Source: Streptomyces sp. MMG1533 (lineage in GTDB: Bacteria > Actinomycetota > Actinomycetes > Streptomycetales > Streptomycetaceae). From it: a stretch of 15,263 nt of DNA. The stretch spans positions 1 through 15,263 of the forward strand of contig NZ_LGDG01000034.1 in assembly GCF_001279775.1 (NCBI RefSeq). Reading direction: 5' to 3'. A model generated the notes under the pieces. That model did not search any database and was not told the DNA's origin. It saw only the letters and a program-made list of their open reading frames with translations. Positions 1-6,695 of the stretch are shown piece after piece; position 1 is the stretch's first letter; every line of letters begins with the position of its first letter. A program made the translations under genes and the position numbers.

Positions 1-189
1 TGGCGGATCTTCCGACGAGCTCGGTGCAGCCCGAATCGAATGACGTCAATCGCAGCAGCGGTCCTCGCTCTGGAGCGGCAACGCTGAAAGACCTCACTGA
101 GTGGGAGTTCAGGACCGTACCTGCCTATCGGCGAGTACGGTCGGTACCCCGAGCGGCTGCGGCAGCAGTTCGAGGGCGTGATTGGGCGG
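1..189 (+). other. Left flank of the IS; possible truncated reading frame
   Basis: This stretch lies outside the right end of the IS21 element. One plus-strand frame is open from just after a TGA at 85-87 up to the IS border and reads like coding sequence, with GEYGRYPERLRQQFEGVI just before the junction. It has no clear start codon or ribosome binding site, and I do not recognise a family. It may be the remnant of a gene cut by the element. It does not encode the missing C-terminal part of the toxin gene interrupted at the other end of the IS. Confidence 0.2.
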
Positions 190-236
190 TGTGGACGTTC
201 ACGTATTTCCCCGGGGCTGAGTTCACGTAATTCCCC
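190..236. repeat. IS21 right end with two direct terminal repeats
   Basis: Two nearly identical 16-mers, GTTCACGTATTTCCCC (197-212) and GTTCACGTAATTCCCC (221-236), lie 24 bp apart just downstream of istB. The reverse complement of the inner one matches the left-end sequence at 3401-3418. Multiple short terminal repeats serving as transposase binding sites are typical of IS21. Confidence 0.75.
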
Positions 237-257
237 AGCCCCGGGCGCTGACGACAT

Positions 258-1031
258 CTATTTGACCGGTGGTTTGGCGGGCTTTTCGGTGGGGTTCTTG
301 GGGCGCTTGTTGGGACGGTAGCTGGGGCCATTCATGATGACCTGGTGGCTGGTGTTGATGAGCCGGTCGAGGAGGGACTCGGCGACGACGGGGTTGGGGA
401 AGAGGGGATACCAATCGCTGGGCGCCCGGTTGCTGGTGATGATCAGGGACCGGCCCTGCCGCTCGGAGACGAGTTCGTAGAGGTCGTCGGCGTGGGCCGC
501 GGAGAGCTGGCGCATGGCGAAGTCGTCGAGGATGAGCACGTCGGGCCGTACCAGTTCACGGATCCCTTTCTCCCAGGTGCGGTTCGCGTGTCCGCCGGCG
601 AGTTCGGCGAGGATCCGGCTGGTCTTGGCGAAGCGGACGTGGGCGCCCTGGCGGACGGCGAGGTGGCCCAGCGCCTGGGCGATATGCGTCTTGCCGACGC
701 CGACCGGGCCGAACAGGATGACGGACTCGCCGGCGTGGAGCCAGCGCAGGGCTCCAAGGTCGCGGATCTGGGCGGCGGGGAGCTTCGAGGAGGCGGTGAA
801 GTCGAACTCCTCCAAGGTGACCTGCTGCTCGAACTTCGCCCGCTGGAGCCTGCGTTGGAAGGCGACGGTCTCGCGGCGGGTGATCTCGTCCTGGCAGAGG
901 ACCTGGAGGAAGTCGAGGTGGCCGAGTTCGCCGCCGTGGGCCTGGGCGAGGCGGGCGTCGAGGGTCTCCAGCATCCCGGACAGCCGCAGGGACTTGAGTG
1001 ACTCACGCAGGGCGGTGTCCATCACGCTCAT
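258..1031 (-). CDS. istB: IS21 helper ATPase IstB
   Basis: IstB is the AAA+ ATPase that helps the IstA transposase select and use target DNA. The 257-aa length is normal for the family. Visible motifs are Walker A GPVGVGKT (about residues 108-115), Walker B VLILDD (165-170), the sensor-like TSN (199-201) and the LLDRL box near 220. The start is the ATG at 1031, whose ATGA overlaps the istA stop, the translational coupling expected for IS21. A longer upstream reading in the same frame is only the shadow of istA. The Lys/Pro-rich tail after residue 235 ends 21 bp before the inner right-end repeat. The gene appears intact and functional. Confidence 0.95.
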   Translation of the reverse strand: MSVMDTALRESLKSLRLSGMLETLDARLAQAHGGELGHLDFLQVLCQDEITRRETVAFQRRLQRAKFEQQVTLEEFDFTASSKLPAAQIRDLGALRWLHAGESVILFGPVGVGKTHIAQALGHLAVRQGAHVRFAKTSRILAELAGGHANRTWEKGIRELVRPDVLILDDFAMRQLSAAHADDLYELVSERQGRSLIITSNRAPSDWYPLFPNPVVAESLLDRLINTSHQVIMNGPSYRPNKRPKNPTEKPAKPPVK

Positions 1032-2626
1032 CGTGCCGCCACCTCGTCTTCGCCGTGGACCTGGCCGTCGCGGTCGCCCTCCGGCGTGTCCGGGGGCACG
1101 ACGGGGCCGAACAGTCCTTGCGGGCCGTGGAGGAAGGCCGCGGCTCCCGCGTCTCCGCTGGTCTCGGGCTCGGGATCGGTCTCGGTGCCGGCGACGAGGA
1201 TGCCCTTGATGGTGCGGTAGGACGGGTCGCCGACCGTGATCGCTCTCGCGCAGGCCGCTTCCAGTCGCGTGTCGCCGTACTTCTTGCGTAGTCCGAGAAC
1301 CCCCTGGGCGGCGCGGAGCCGGTAGAGCGCGTTGACCTCGAGCAGCTGATCGACCACCTCGCGGCAGGCGTCGCCGACCTCGGACGCCTGGGTGCGGCAC
1401 CAGATGGGCGTCTTCATCTGGAAGGCGATCTTCTCCGGCGGGTAGTCGCTCTTGTCGGTGCGTTTTCCCTGCTCAAGTGCCGCGTGGGTCTTGACCAGGT
1501 CGCCGTTGAGGAAGACTTGCACCATGGTCGCGGTGGAGCGGACGTCGACCTTGCGGCCGATCAGTTTCCAGGGCACGGAGTAGAGGGTTCGGCCGACCTT
1601 GATGTGGATGTCCGGGCCGACGGTGGCAGTCGACCAGCGGGCCAGGGTGAACGGGGTGGGCGGCAGCGGCAGCAGGGCGGCGGCCTCGACCGCGCCGAAC
1701 ACGGCCATTGGCGCCGCCCCGCCCAGCGGCCGGCACTGCCGACGCCCGGCGACCTGTTGGGCCCAAGTGATCGCCTCGGTCTGCATGTGCTCGATCGAGG
1801 TGAACTCCCGCCCGCGCCAGAACGAGTCGCGGACATAGGGCATGGGCCGCTCCACCCTGGGCTTGTCCTTGGGCTTCGATGCCCTCGCCGGGTCCACCAA
1901 CGCGCCGTAATGGGTGGCGAGTTCGGCATACGCCTTGTTGATTTTCGGGTCGTAGAGGTCGGGCTTGTCGACACCGGTTTTCAGGTTGTCGGGGACCAGT
2001 CGGCGCGGGACGCCGTCGAAGTAGCGGAAGGCCGCGACGTGTGCCTCGGTCCATGCGTGCTGGTCCAGGTGCAGGACCGGCCGGACGAACATGTGCCGTG
2101 AGCAGGGCAGCACCATCACGAATGCCCAGACGCGGTGCCGCTTGCCGGTGCTGGGGTTGGTCCACTGGCCCAGGAAGCCGTAGTCGATCTGGGCTTCCTC
2201 GCCCGGCTCGATCTCGTCGCGCAGTACGGTGACCTGTGAGCGGCTCACCTCGTCGGGCAGTGTGGCGTGGACCCAGCAGCGGAACGAGGAGATCGATACC
2301 TTCAGTTTGTGCTCGTCGCGCAGCCGTTGGTGGATCGTGGAGACCGTCACGGTCCCCAGTAGGTCCTTGATGTAGTCGCGGTGTTCGTCGATGTCGGACC
2401 AGGTGACCTGCCGCAGTCTCCTGTCGACGAGGCCGGGGAACCAGCCCTCGATCAGCCCGGCCCAGTCGGCCTCGCTCATTGGCGGGCCGCCCGGGGTGAT
2501 CCCGGACGCCTCCGCCGGGGCCAGGTACTTCCTGACCGTCTTGCGGTCCACCCCCAGCGACGCGGCCAGCGCGCTCTTCGAGCGGCCCGCGTACCAGTGG
2601 ACGTAGATCTCGGTGATGTCGACCAC
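1028..2626 (-). CDS. istA: IS21 transposase IstA
   Basis: This is the DDE-type transposase of the element. An N-terminal helix-turn-helix (roughly residues 13-35, GRSKSALAASLGVDRKTVRK) is followed by the retroviral-integrase-like core. The likely catalytic triad is Asp148 in AQIDYGF, Asp213 in VPDNLK and Glu260 in PRVERPM, numbered from the GTG start. I chose GTG at 2626 because AGGAGA lies 9 bases upstream and family members usually begin just before the EIYVHWYAGRS segment. The ATG at 2647 would add seven residues but lacks a Shine-Dalgarno sequence. The protein has 532 aa, somewhat longer than many IstA proteins, with no frameshift or stop. Its stop overlaps the start of istB. Confidence 0.93.
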   Translation of the reverse strand: MVDITEIYVHWYAGRSKSALAASLGVDRKTVRKYLAPAEASGITPGGPPMSEADWAGLIEGWFPGLVDRRLRQVTWSDIDEHRDYIKDLLGTVTVSTIHQRLRDEHKLKVSISSFRCWVHATLPDEVSRSQVTVLRDEIEPGEEAQIDYGFLGQWTNPSTGKRHRVWAFVMVLPCSRHMFVRPVLHLDQHAWTEAHVAAFRYFDGVPRRLVPDNLKTGVDKPDLYDPKINKAYAELATHYGALVDPARASKPKDKPRVERPMPYVRDSFWRGREFTSIEHMQTEAITWAQQVAGRRQCRPLGGAAPMAVFGAVEAAALLPLPPTPFTLARWSTATVGPDIHIKVGRTLYSVPWKLIGRKVDVRSTATMVQVFLNGDLVKTHAALEQGKRTDKSDYPPEKIAFQMKTPIWCRTQASEVGDACREVVDQLLEVNALYRLRAAQGVLGLRKKYGDTRLEAACARAITVGDPSYRTIKGILVAGTETDPEPETSGDAGAAAFLHGPQGLFGPVVPPDTPEGDRDGQVHGEDEVAAR

Positions 2627-2651
2627 GACGAACGTTCTCCTCGCCATCCGG

Positions 2652-2752
2652 GCTGCCCATCGGCCATCAGAACCACGGGACGAGGAACATGAGCAGCTCC
2701 GCGACGACCAGGTCCCTCGATCCTGACCTCCGCGCTACCCATGGCCAATCAG
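2652..2752. repeat. Short direct repeat in the istA leader
   Basis: GCTGCCCATCGGCCATCAG (2652-2670) recurs as GCTACCCATGGCCAATCAG (2734-2752), differing by one substitution and two compensating single-base indels. It lies in the leader between the istA start and the internal left-end copy. It may be a transposase or host-factor binding repeat, or a trace of a local duplication. Confidence 0.4.
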
Positions 2753-2812
2753 GAGGAATCGGCATGAATAACTACATGGCGCTCAAACCGCCCGACATGC
2801 GGAATTCCTCTG
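2753..2812. repeat. Internal second copy of the IS left-end sequence
   Basis: CGCTCAAACCG (2780-2790) followed after exactly 10 bases by GGAATTCC (2801-2808) reproduces the left-end arrangement at 3384-3394 and 3405-3412; the 32-bp blocks share 25 bases. The GAGGAAT motif just upstream also recurs, at a different spacing. This copy lies between istA and the passenger gene, so it may be the original element boundary or a duplicated one. Confidence 0.6.
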
Positions 2813-2892
2813 TCCGCCTCACCGAGGTGCGGCCGAATCCCCGGTTGCCCGCCGTTGGCCGGGCCACATGTCGTCATACGCGGCGTCCATGA
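2764..2892 (+). CDS. Possible 42-aa ORF with a perfect ribosome binding site
   Basis: AGGAGG (2751-2756) stands 7 bases before ATG 2764, and the frame runs 42 codons starting MNNYMALKPPDMRNSS. It overlaps the 3' end of the minus-strand membrane gene and lies inside the duplicated left-end sequence. The frame is equivalent to VTLKPSQLGNS, readable from the true left end at 3383. It may be chance, or the head of a gene cut off by rearrangement. No family is recognised. Confidence 0.25.
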   Translation: MNNYMALKPPDMRNSSVRLTEVRPNPRLPAVGRATCRHTRRP

Positions 2893-3307
2893 ACTGCGCC
2901 TGCGGCCCGCGCAGCGCAGAGGAGTCGGCTATCTCGCCCCGGACTGCCTGCACCAGGGAAAACGCATAACGAAAGGCAGAGCCTCGCAGGGGCTCGCTTC
3001 TGGCCGCCAGGTCGATCTCCGCCTGAGCGAGCCACAGGTCGTCGACGAGTCGGTCGAGCACCGCATCGTCTGTCGTGCCATCACTGACTGGGCGCGTGAG
3101 GGTCGCCTTCTCCACCTGCGACGCAATGCCGAGGAACTTCAGCACCGCGTTCTTCAACTCCGCGCGGTGCGCGGCTGATTCCTGCACTTCGAGCTGCCGG
3201 GTAGTCGCTCGCGACACGATGTACTGGCCAAAGATCGACCCGCCAGCGCCGAGTGCGACACCGGCCAGAGACAACAACGCTGGCCCCAAGGTTCCCCAAG
3301 ATCCCAT
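2819..3307 (-). CDS. Small membrane-anchored protein of unknown function (passenger gene)
   Basis: The 162-aa protein begins with a glycine/alanine-rich hydrophobic segment (about residues 7-30), likely a signal anchor. A charged, mostly helical cytoplasmic part follows (VQESAAHRAELKNAVLKFLG, then a Leu/Asp-rich stretch near 83-103). Small proteins of this layout are common hypothetical genes in actinomycete accessory DNA, but I cannot name the family. It sits within the IS boundaries, between the internal left-end copy, which ends 7 bp from its stop codon, and the real left end, in the same orientation as istA. There is no strong Shine-Dalgarno; the weak GAGAG lies about 12 bases upstream of the ATG. 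It could be a cargo gene of the element or a host gene caught between two IS ends. Confidence 0.65.
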   Translation of the reverse strand: MGSWGTLGPALLSLAGVALGAGGSIFGQYIVSRATTRQLEVQESAAHRAELKNAVLKFLGIASQVEKATLTRPVSDGTTDDAVLDRLVDDLWLAQAEIDLAARSEPLRGSAFRYAFSLVQAVRGEIADSSALRGPQAQFMDAAYDDMWPGQRRATGDSAAPR

Positions 3308-3308
3308 A

Positions 3309-3353
3309 GCGGGGAGTCTCTCAACTCCCCGCGACCGCCGTCCCCATGGGGAC
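3309..3353. other. Two hairpins upstream of the passenger membrane gene
   Basis: A perfect 9-bp stem (gcggggagt / actccccgc, 3309-3332, 6-base loop) sits directly in front of the ATG at 3307. It is followed by the palindrome GTCCCCATGGGGAC (3340-3353). Both lie in the untranslated leader between the IS left end and the gene. They could form an operator or mRNA structure that limits read-in from outside the element. Confidence 0.5.
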
Positions 3354-3369
3354 TCGTGACCGTGAGGGT

Positions 3370-3425
3370 GAGGAATTCCGTGACGCTCAAACCGTCACAA
3401 CTGGGGAATTCCATGACCGTCGACA
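3370..3425. repeat. IS21 left end with two direct terminal repeats
   Basis: GGAATTCCGTGAC (3372-3384) and GGAATTCCATGAC (3405-3417) are direct repeats 33 bp apart. The outer one is preceded by CTGG and matches the inverted right-end repeat. The element ends in GTCGACA at 3425, immediately after the interrupted codon series of the RelE-like gene. Confidence 0.75.
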
Positions 3426-3596
3426 CACGTCCTCGCCCTCGGGATCACCGGCGTCCCACTGCGGGAAGCCCCACGGGTTCCCGGCCGCAGCGTCCAGAAC
3501 GTCCCAGACCATCTGCTCCGCATGCTCGGGCAGGGCATCGAGCACCTTCGCGGCGGGCGGCGACAGCCGGACCGCGTACGGCTGCTGTCGGGTCAC
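3426..3596 (-). pseudogene. RelE/ParE-like toxin gene truncated by IS21
   Basis: GTG 3596 has GGAG 9 bases upstream and starts a frame beginning MTRQQPYAVRLSPPAAKVLD. Exactly 57 native codons remain, ending PEGEDV, before the frame runs into the IS (12 foreign residues, then a stop). The missing part is visible in the chimeric gene at 8150-8518, where PEGEDV continues RYASVGQLSLTYWV to WLG, implying an intact length of about 87 aa. The pattern of two N-terminal helices with LPEH, a conserved NPWG turn and a strand-rich C-terminus resembles RelE/ParE ribonuclease or gyrase toxins; that assignment is inference. Truncation removes the strands that carry the active site in this fold, so the product should be inactive. 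The gene lies 17 bases after the putative antitoxin stop. Confidence 0.75.
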
Positions 3597-3613
3597 CGGC
3601 GCCTGCTCCGGAT

Positions 3614-3898
3614 TTACTCCAGGTCCGCGAACCCGGTCTCGTCCTTGCCGGAGGCGAGGAACGCGTCGACCGCCGGGGCGGAAGCAACACGGGCCTGCCA
3701 GACCTGAACGACCTCGTACAGGGCAGCGAGGGAGAACGTCCGGCGCGACTCTTCCAGCGCTGCCGTCCACTCCTGCTCGAAGGCCGGCACCCACCGCTCC
3801 GCGCGCCGGTCGGCGCGCAGCTGCGCGAGCAGTTCGGCCGGAGCTCCCGGGGCGGGAGCGTACGGCGGGATGGTTGCGTGGTCGGGCTGCGCGCTCAT
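3614..3898 (-). CDS. DUF6247-like protein, putative antitoxin
   Basis: The 94-aa protein starts MSAQPDHATIPPYAPAPGAP and continues with a helical segment ELLAQLRADRR...FEQEWTAALEES, ending ADLE. It resembles the actinomycete DUF6247 family, which often precedes RelE-like genes; the antitoxin role is inferred from that arrangement and from the adjacent toxin-like gene. ATG 3898 is preceded by GGGAGG with an 8-base spacer. An alternative ATG at 3967, also with GGAGGG upstream, would add 23 residues; both starts are conserved in the second copy at 8150-8518. The spacer before ATG 3967 has one extra base compared with that copy. The gene itself is intact although its partner is destroyed. Confidence 0.7.
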   Translation of the reverse strand: MSAQPDHATIPPYAPAPGAPAELLAQLRADRRAERWVPAFEQEWTAALEESRRTFSLAALYEVVQVWQARVASAPAVDAFLASGKDETGFADLE

Positions 3899-3994
3899 CG
3901 GCTGGTCCTCCCGGCGGCGGGTCGTCACCTCACGGTACGCGCGCCCAGTGGCCGTGGATGCGGGCATGGGACAAGATCCCTCCTACCGGATCAG
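3650..3994 (-). repeat. Direct repeat, copy 1 (antitoxin gene and leader)
   Basis: This block is closely similar to 8270-8613 in the same orientation, offset by 4620 bp. It covers most of the antitoxin coding region and its leader through the CCGGTAGGAGGGATC ribosome-binding segment. Similarity stops abruptly at GGATCAG on one side and near the toxin fusion point on the other. Confidence 0.8.
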
Positions 3995-4128
3995 AGCGCG
4001 GCGACGATGTGGGCGCCGGGGATCAGCAATGGTCTCCGGCTACCCGACAACCATCTTTGAACTCCGGTGGGTGTCCTCGCCGTTGATGAGTTGGGATCCT
4101 TGGCCTCCGGCCGGGTGGAGGAGGGCGC

Positions 4129-4701
4129 GTGAGCGTCGAGGAGTCGTGGGGCAAGATCGAACGCTGGATAGCCCAGCATGCGCCGGCGGAAGACCCATTG
4201 CCGGCTCCGTGTACTCGCGCAGACCTGGATGCCTTGTACGAGTCTCTCAGCGGGCAGCTGCCGGATGATGTCGAACGCTCACTGCTACGTCACAACGGCT
4301 CAGGCCTGACCGTGATTCTCCCGCCCGGGTTCACGCTGCTGAGCGTCGAGGACATCCTCAAGAAGCGTGCGACCTGGTTGAAGTACGCGGCACCTGATGA
4401 CAAAAACCTGACAGAAGGAGATAAACCATTCCTCGTCCCGTTCGCGACGTTGAGCGTTATCCAGCTCCTGGTCGACATCAGGACAGGCCGTATTGGTGAG
4501 TGGGACATCCAGCAGGGCTTCGCCTGGGAACGTGATCCCCTCTGGCGCTCGTTCACCAGTGCCCTGGACATCGTCGGGAACCTGCTGGCCTCACCGCCTC
4601 CTTGGATCGCGATACTGCCGGGCGACGACGAGTGGGAAGTAACCGACAGGGACCCGGATTTCCCCGGGACGCTCGTATGGACCGAAGACCCCGTCGACTG
4701 A
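4129..4701 (+). CDS. SMI1/KNR4 (SUKH) family protein, probable immunity protein
   Basis: The 190-aa protein has the SUKH-type layout: an N-terminal helix ESWGKIERWIAQH, the acidic pair of helices ADLDALYESLSGQLPDDVERSLLRHNGS, then LLSVEDILKK and, near the end, WRSFTSALDIVGNLL. Bacterial SUKH proteins commonly neutralise secreted polymorphic toxins, acting in the cytoplasm of the cell that carries them. No cognate toxin is visible here, so this would be an orphan immunity gene; the role is inferred from the family. GTG 4129 is preceded by GGAGGAGG at a good distance. The gene stands alone, divergent from the DUF6247/RelE-like pair across a 230-bp gap. Confidence 0.8.
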   Translation: MSVEESWGKIERWIAQHAPAEDPLPAPCTRADLDALYESLSGQLPDDVERSLLRHNGSGLTVILPPGFTLLSVEDILKKRATWLKYAAPDDKNLTEGDKPFLVPFATLSVIQLLVDIRTGRIGEWDIQQGFAWERDPLWRSFTSALDIVGNLLASPPPWIAILPGDDEWEVTDRDPDFPGTLVWTEDPVD

Positions 4702-5078
4702 CCTCCAACCGGCCTGGAAGCGGACCCCGAGTACCTCTCATTGCCGCGGGCCCTCTTACCGGGGGACTAGCGGGCAGGCGGCATGTGATCACACCGCTTG
4801 CACTACCGAAGCGGGGCGGGGAGACGGAGAGCCCGGTGCGTACGGAGTCCTCCACCGAGGCGCGTGTACGAGATCAAGACGAGATGGACACGCTGGTCGC
4901 TGACGTCGATCGCCGCCGCTACCAAGTGATCGACCGACCCGATCACGGAACTGGCCATCACCGCGAGCACCATGCGAGAGAACGGCCCATCCAGCGTTGT
5001 CAGTTCTCATCAACATTTTCGAGCCTTCTGATCGCTAACTGCTGCCCAAACCCATCGAGAAACGTTGTCCGCTTCCGC
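4702..5078. other. Intergenic stretch without a recognisable gene
   Basis: No frame here has a credible start plus ribosome binding site. One minus-strand frame (about 4990 down to 4820, containing SRMVLAVMASSVIGSVDHL) has coding-like composition but two stops just upstream and no recognised family; it may be a decayed gene. An inverted repeat TGATCG...CGATCA lies at about 4927-4945. The stretch near 5005-5065 is locally AT-richer. Confidence 0.4.
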
Positions 5079-5216
5079 TTACGAAGCCAGCACTTCAACG
5101 ATCTCGTCCGGGCCGTGGAACTCGTCGCGATGCGCGTCGCGCATGGCGAGCGCCTGGGCCTGGGTCGTGGCGGGCTCGACCGTCCCGCACAGATTGCACC
5201 GGTACTCGTACGGCAC
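5079..5216 (-). CDS. Small Cys2-His2 zinc-finger-like protein
   Basis: The frame from GTG 5216 encodes 45 aa starting VPYEYRCNLCGTVEPATTQA and ending EIVEVLAS. Cys7, Cys10, His29 and His34 give a CX2C-X18-HX4H arrangement that should bind one zinc ion. No good ribosome binding site precedes the GTG. The overlapping upstream frame (ATG 5310, MTTSRAP...) carries a short coiled-coil-like MIARLEQENEQLRRA exactly up to this point and then becomes nonsense-like. The two may be halves of one protein separated by a frameshift, or overlapping genes. The role is unknown; nucleic-acid binding is a guess from the finger. Confidence 0.55.
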   Translation of the reverse strand: MPYEYRCNLCGTVEPATTQAQALAMRDAHRDEFHGPDEIVEVLAS

Positions 5217-5310
5217 GCCGCAGCTGCTCATTCTCCTGCTCCAAGCGGGCGATCATCGCGTCGTCACGTGCGCCGTCGGGTGAGGACCGCGGCGCGCGGG
5301 ATGTCGTCAT
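5217..5310 (-). other. Coiled-coil-like head, possibly frameshifted from the zinc-finger ORF
   Basis: ATG 5310 opens a frame reading MTTSRAPRSSPDGARDDAMI and then RLEQENEQLRRA, a heptad-like segment. In frame it continues to 5095 as Arg/Pro-rich sequence typical of a shadow. A shift at about 5216 would instead join it to the zinc-finger frame. The nearest GGAG is 17 bases upstream, too far for an efficient start. Confidence 0.35.
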
Positions 5311-5464
5311 GACTGCCGCAACTACATCTCCGCAGGTTGCCCTCGGCCGTCGTGGCGGTCGCCGTCCAGGATCCGCAATTCTCGCTTTCCCTGGCCCCGG
5401 GCGGCGTCCGACAATCGAAGCGCCGGTCAAGGGTTGAGCCGGCTGGTGAGAGCGAGGCTGCTGG

Positions 5465-5836
5465 ATGACTGCTCCGGATCCCGGCACTGTCTTCGACGAC
5501 GGCTGGATCTTCGAGGCCAACCTGCGGCCGTTCTGTGAGTCGGTCGCCGAGTTCGCGGGATACGAGTTCGACGACTCGGACTGGCAGGCCGTCGAAACCG
5601 CTCTGTCGATGACGGACGTCGAGCGGTCCGACTGGTACGACTACCCGCTGTCGGGCCGGGTGCCACTGACCCTGTTCGTCGCGGCCGATCCGGGGTCTTG
5701 CGTAGTCTTCGTCAGCCTCAGCGGAGAACCCGACGACCGCACGAAGGCACAGATCGAGGCGGCGCGTCACATCTTCTGCTGGTGGGAAGTGGCCTCCCGC
5801 GATCACATGGCGTGCCGACCTGCTGGCGGATCGTAG
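5465..5836 (+). CDS. Acidic 123-aa protein of unknown function
   Basis: ATG 5465 has GAGG 7 bases upstream. The protein is acidic and aromatic-rich, starting MTAPDPGTVFDDGWIFEANL, with a helix-strand pattern (CESVAEFAGYEFDDSDW, RVPLTLFVAADPGSCVVFVS, then an IEAARHIFCWWEV helix). I do not recognise the family. The compact, acidic make-up and its place 0.76 kb from the SUKH gene would suit an immunity-type protein, but that is inference only. Its 3' end overlaps the next gene by about 25 bases if that gene starts at GTG 5812. Confidence 0.65.
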   Translation: MTAPDPGTVFDDGWIFEANLRPFCESVAEFAGYEFDDSDWQAVETALSMTDVERSDWYDYPLSGRVPLTLFVAADPGSCVVFVSLSGEPDDRTKAQIEAARHIFCWWEVASRDHMACRPAGGS

Positions 5837-6273
5837 GTGGGGCCGTCGCGGGCGCAGCCGAACTCGGCCGCCGGCACCGGACCCGCCCGAAGCTCAAGGC
5901 CGTGGTCATCCGCCGCCGGGAAGAGACCGTAGTCACCTACCTGCAGCTCCAGGTCCAGGCCGTACGGCACGCCCTCACCGTGACTGAGAACCGTAGGCCT
6001 GCGGAGCCTGGCCCGTCGCGTCGGCCAGCAGCCGGTCCGGCGCTGGGGCACGCGCCTACACGGGGCGAGCGGAAGTCGACGGGCTTTGTGATCGAGCAGC
6101 GGCGGACGCCGAAGGGCCCGCAGGAGGCTGCCGTGCACCTGGACGACTGCACGATGACCAGCCATTTGACGCACCCGGTGAACGCGCACGAGGCTCGGTT
6201 GGCCTTGACGGATGCTCAGCTGGAGGCGTGCTCATTCTGCCGTCCGGACACCAAGTTGGGGATCTTGGACTAA
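5812..6273 (+). CDS. DUF6233-like protein (first copy)
   Basis: The C-terminal part has the DUF6233 signature: VHLDDCTM, then EARLALTDAQLEACSFCRPD and the end TKLGILD. The middle RRREETVVTYLQLQVQAVRHAL matches the longer version of this Streptomyces family. The conserved Cys...CxxC set could bind metal; no function is established. GTG 5812 (153 aa) is the latest plausible start and would be translationally coupled to the overlapping upstream gene. The frame is open further upstream to 5698, so the N-terminus is uncertain and may have been lost in a fusion of two loci. A second DUF6233 gene lies at 13588-14064. Confidence 0.6.
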   Translation: MPTCWRIVGGAVAGAAELGRRHRTRPKLKAVVIRRREETVVTYLQLQVQAVRHALTVTENRRPAEPGPSRRPAAGPALGHAPTRGERKSTGFVIEQRRTPKGPQEAAVHLDDCTMTSHLTHPVNAHEARLALTDAQLEACSFCRPDTKLGILD

Positions 6274-6360
6274 ATACTGCGCGACTTATCCACAGGCCCA
6301 CACGGGGAGGGCTGTCGAGTCGTACCGTGCTGCCCGTTGATCACGAGCACGGGGGCACGT

Positions 6361-6591
6361 ATGCCGTACGAGGTGTAACTGGCGGTCCGAGTGGAGGAGG
6401 CACTTGACGGTCTTCCCGAGCACGGCCGCCAGGAGGTCATGGAGGTGATCGCGGCGGCTCTGGTCCGGCCTGGCTCATGGCCGTCGCCGGGCGGCTGGGA
6501 CGGTGCGGTGTGGTTCGGGCCCCGGTCGTGGGTGGCCTTCACCGCGTTCGCCGGCGGGATTGTCGTCTACGACCTTGGGTGGGCCGGATGA
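6361..6591 (+). pseudogene. RelE-like toxin gene with a premature TAA at codon 6
   Basis: From ATG 6361 (GGGGGC upstream) the frame reads MPYEV, TAA (6376-6378), then LAVRVEEALDGLPEHGRQEV and onward to GGIVVYDLGWAG. Across the stop it aligns with the IS-interrupted gene at 3426-3596 (PYAVRLSPPAAKVLDALPEH; both have L-D-x-LPEH at the same place), which argues that the TAA is a nonsense mutation and not an intergenic stop. Translation could restart at GTG 6391 and give 66 aa lacking the first strand. No DUF6247-like antitoxin is adjacent; the upstream gene is DUF6233-like. The toxin function is inferred from similarity. Confidence 0.6.
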
Positions 6592-6663
6592 CGTGGGCAC
6601 CGCTCGCATCTCTCAACGCGTAACGTTTATCGGTCATTTACCTGACCTGTTGGACTCATACAA

Positions 6664-6695
6664 CAAAGCCCCTGACGGCACCGTCGGGGGCTTTG
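6664..6695. terminator. Strong bidirectional hairpin terminator
   Basis: CAAAGCCCCTGACGG, a CA loop, and CCGTCGGGGGCTTTG form an almost perfect 15-bp stem with one G-T pair. The sequence lies between the plus-strand RelE-like pseudogene and the minus-strand gene ending at 6767, so it suits both. It is preceded by an unusually AT-rich 50 bp (6620-6663). Confidence 0.85.

Larger units (their letters stand above)
190..3425 (-). mobile_element. IS21-family insertion sequence with passenger gene
   Basis: The element carries istA and istB with the usual ATGA overlap. Its ends align without gaps: the right end read inward from 190 starts TGTGGACGTTCACG, and the left end read inward from 3425 starts TGTCGACGGTCATG, with 19 of the first 25 positions shared. 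Each end also holds a second inner copy of the motif. At 3236 bp it is longer than the usual 2 to 2.6 kb of the family. The excess is the stretch from about 2813 to 3369, which holds a membrane-protein gene. No target duplication is visible: gcgg precedes 190 and cacg follows 3425. The left end interrupts a RelE-like gene, and the sequence beyond the right end is unrelated to it, so the element has probably been involved in a deletion or recombination since insertion. Confidence 0.85.

Noticed and set aside
345..1001. 218-aa plus-strand frame opposite istB
   Set aside because: Antisense shadow of istB; Val/Glu/Gly-rich composition with no family features.
4820..4990. Minus-strand frame containing SRMVLAVMASSVIGSVDHL
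   Set aside because: Stops lie just upstream, no ribosome binding site is present and no family is recognised; too weak to call a gene.
5803..6189. Minus-strand frame with protein-like C-terminal sequence
   Set aside because: The opposite strand encodes the DUF6233 signature through this stretch, so this is a shadow.
6286..6294. TTATCCACA, a perfect DnaA-box consensus
   Set aside because: It is a single box with no cluster, no AT-rich unwinding region and no replication initiator gene nearby, so it does not support an origin.
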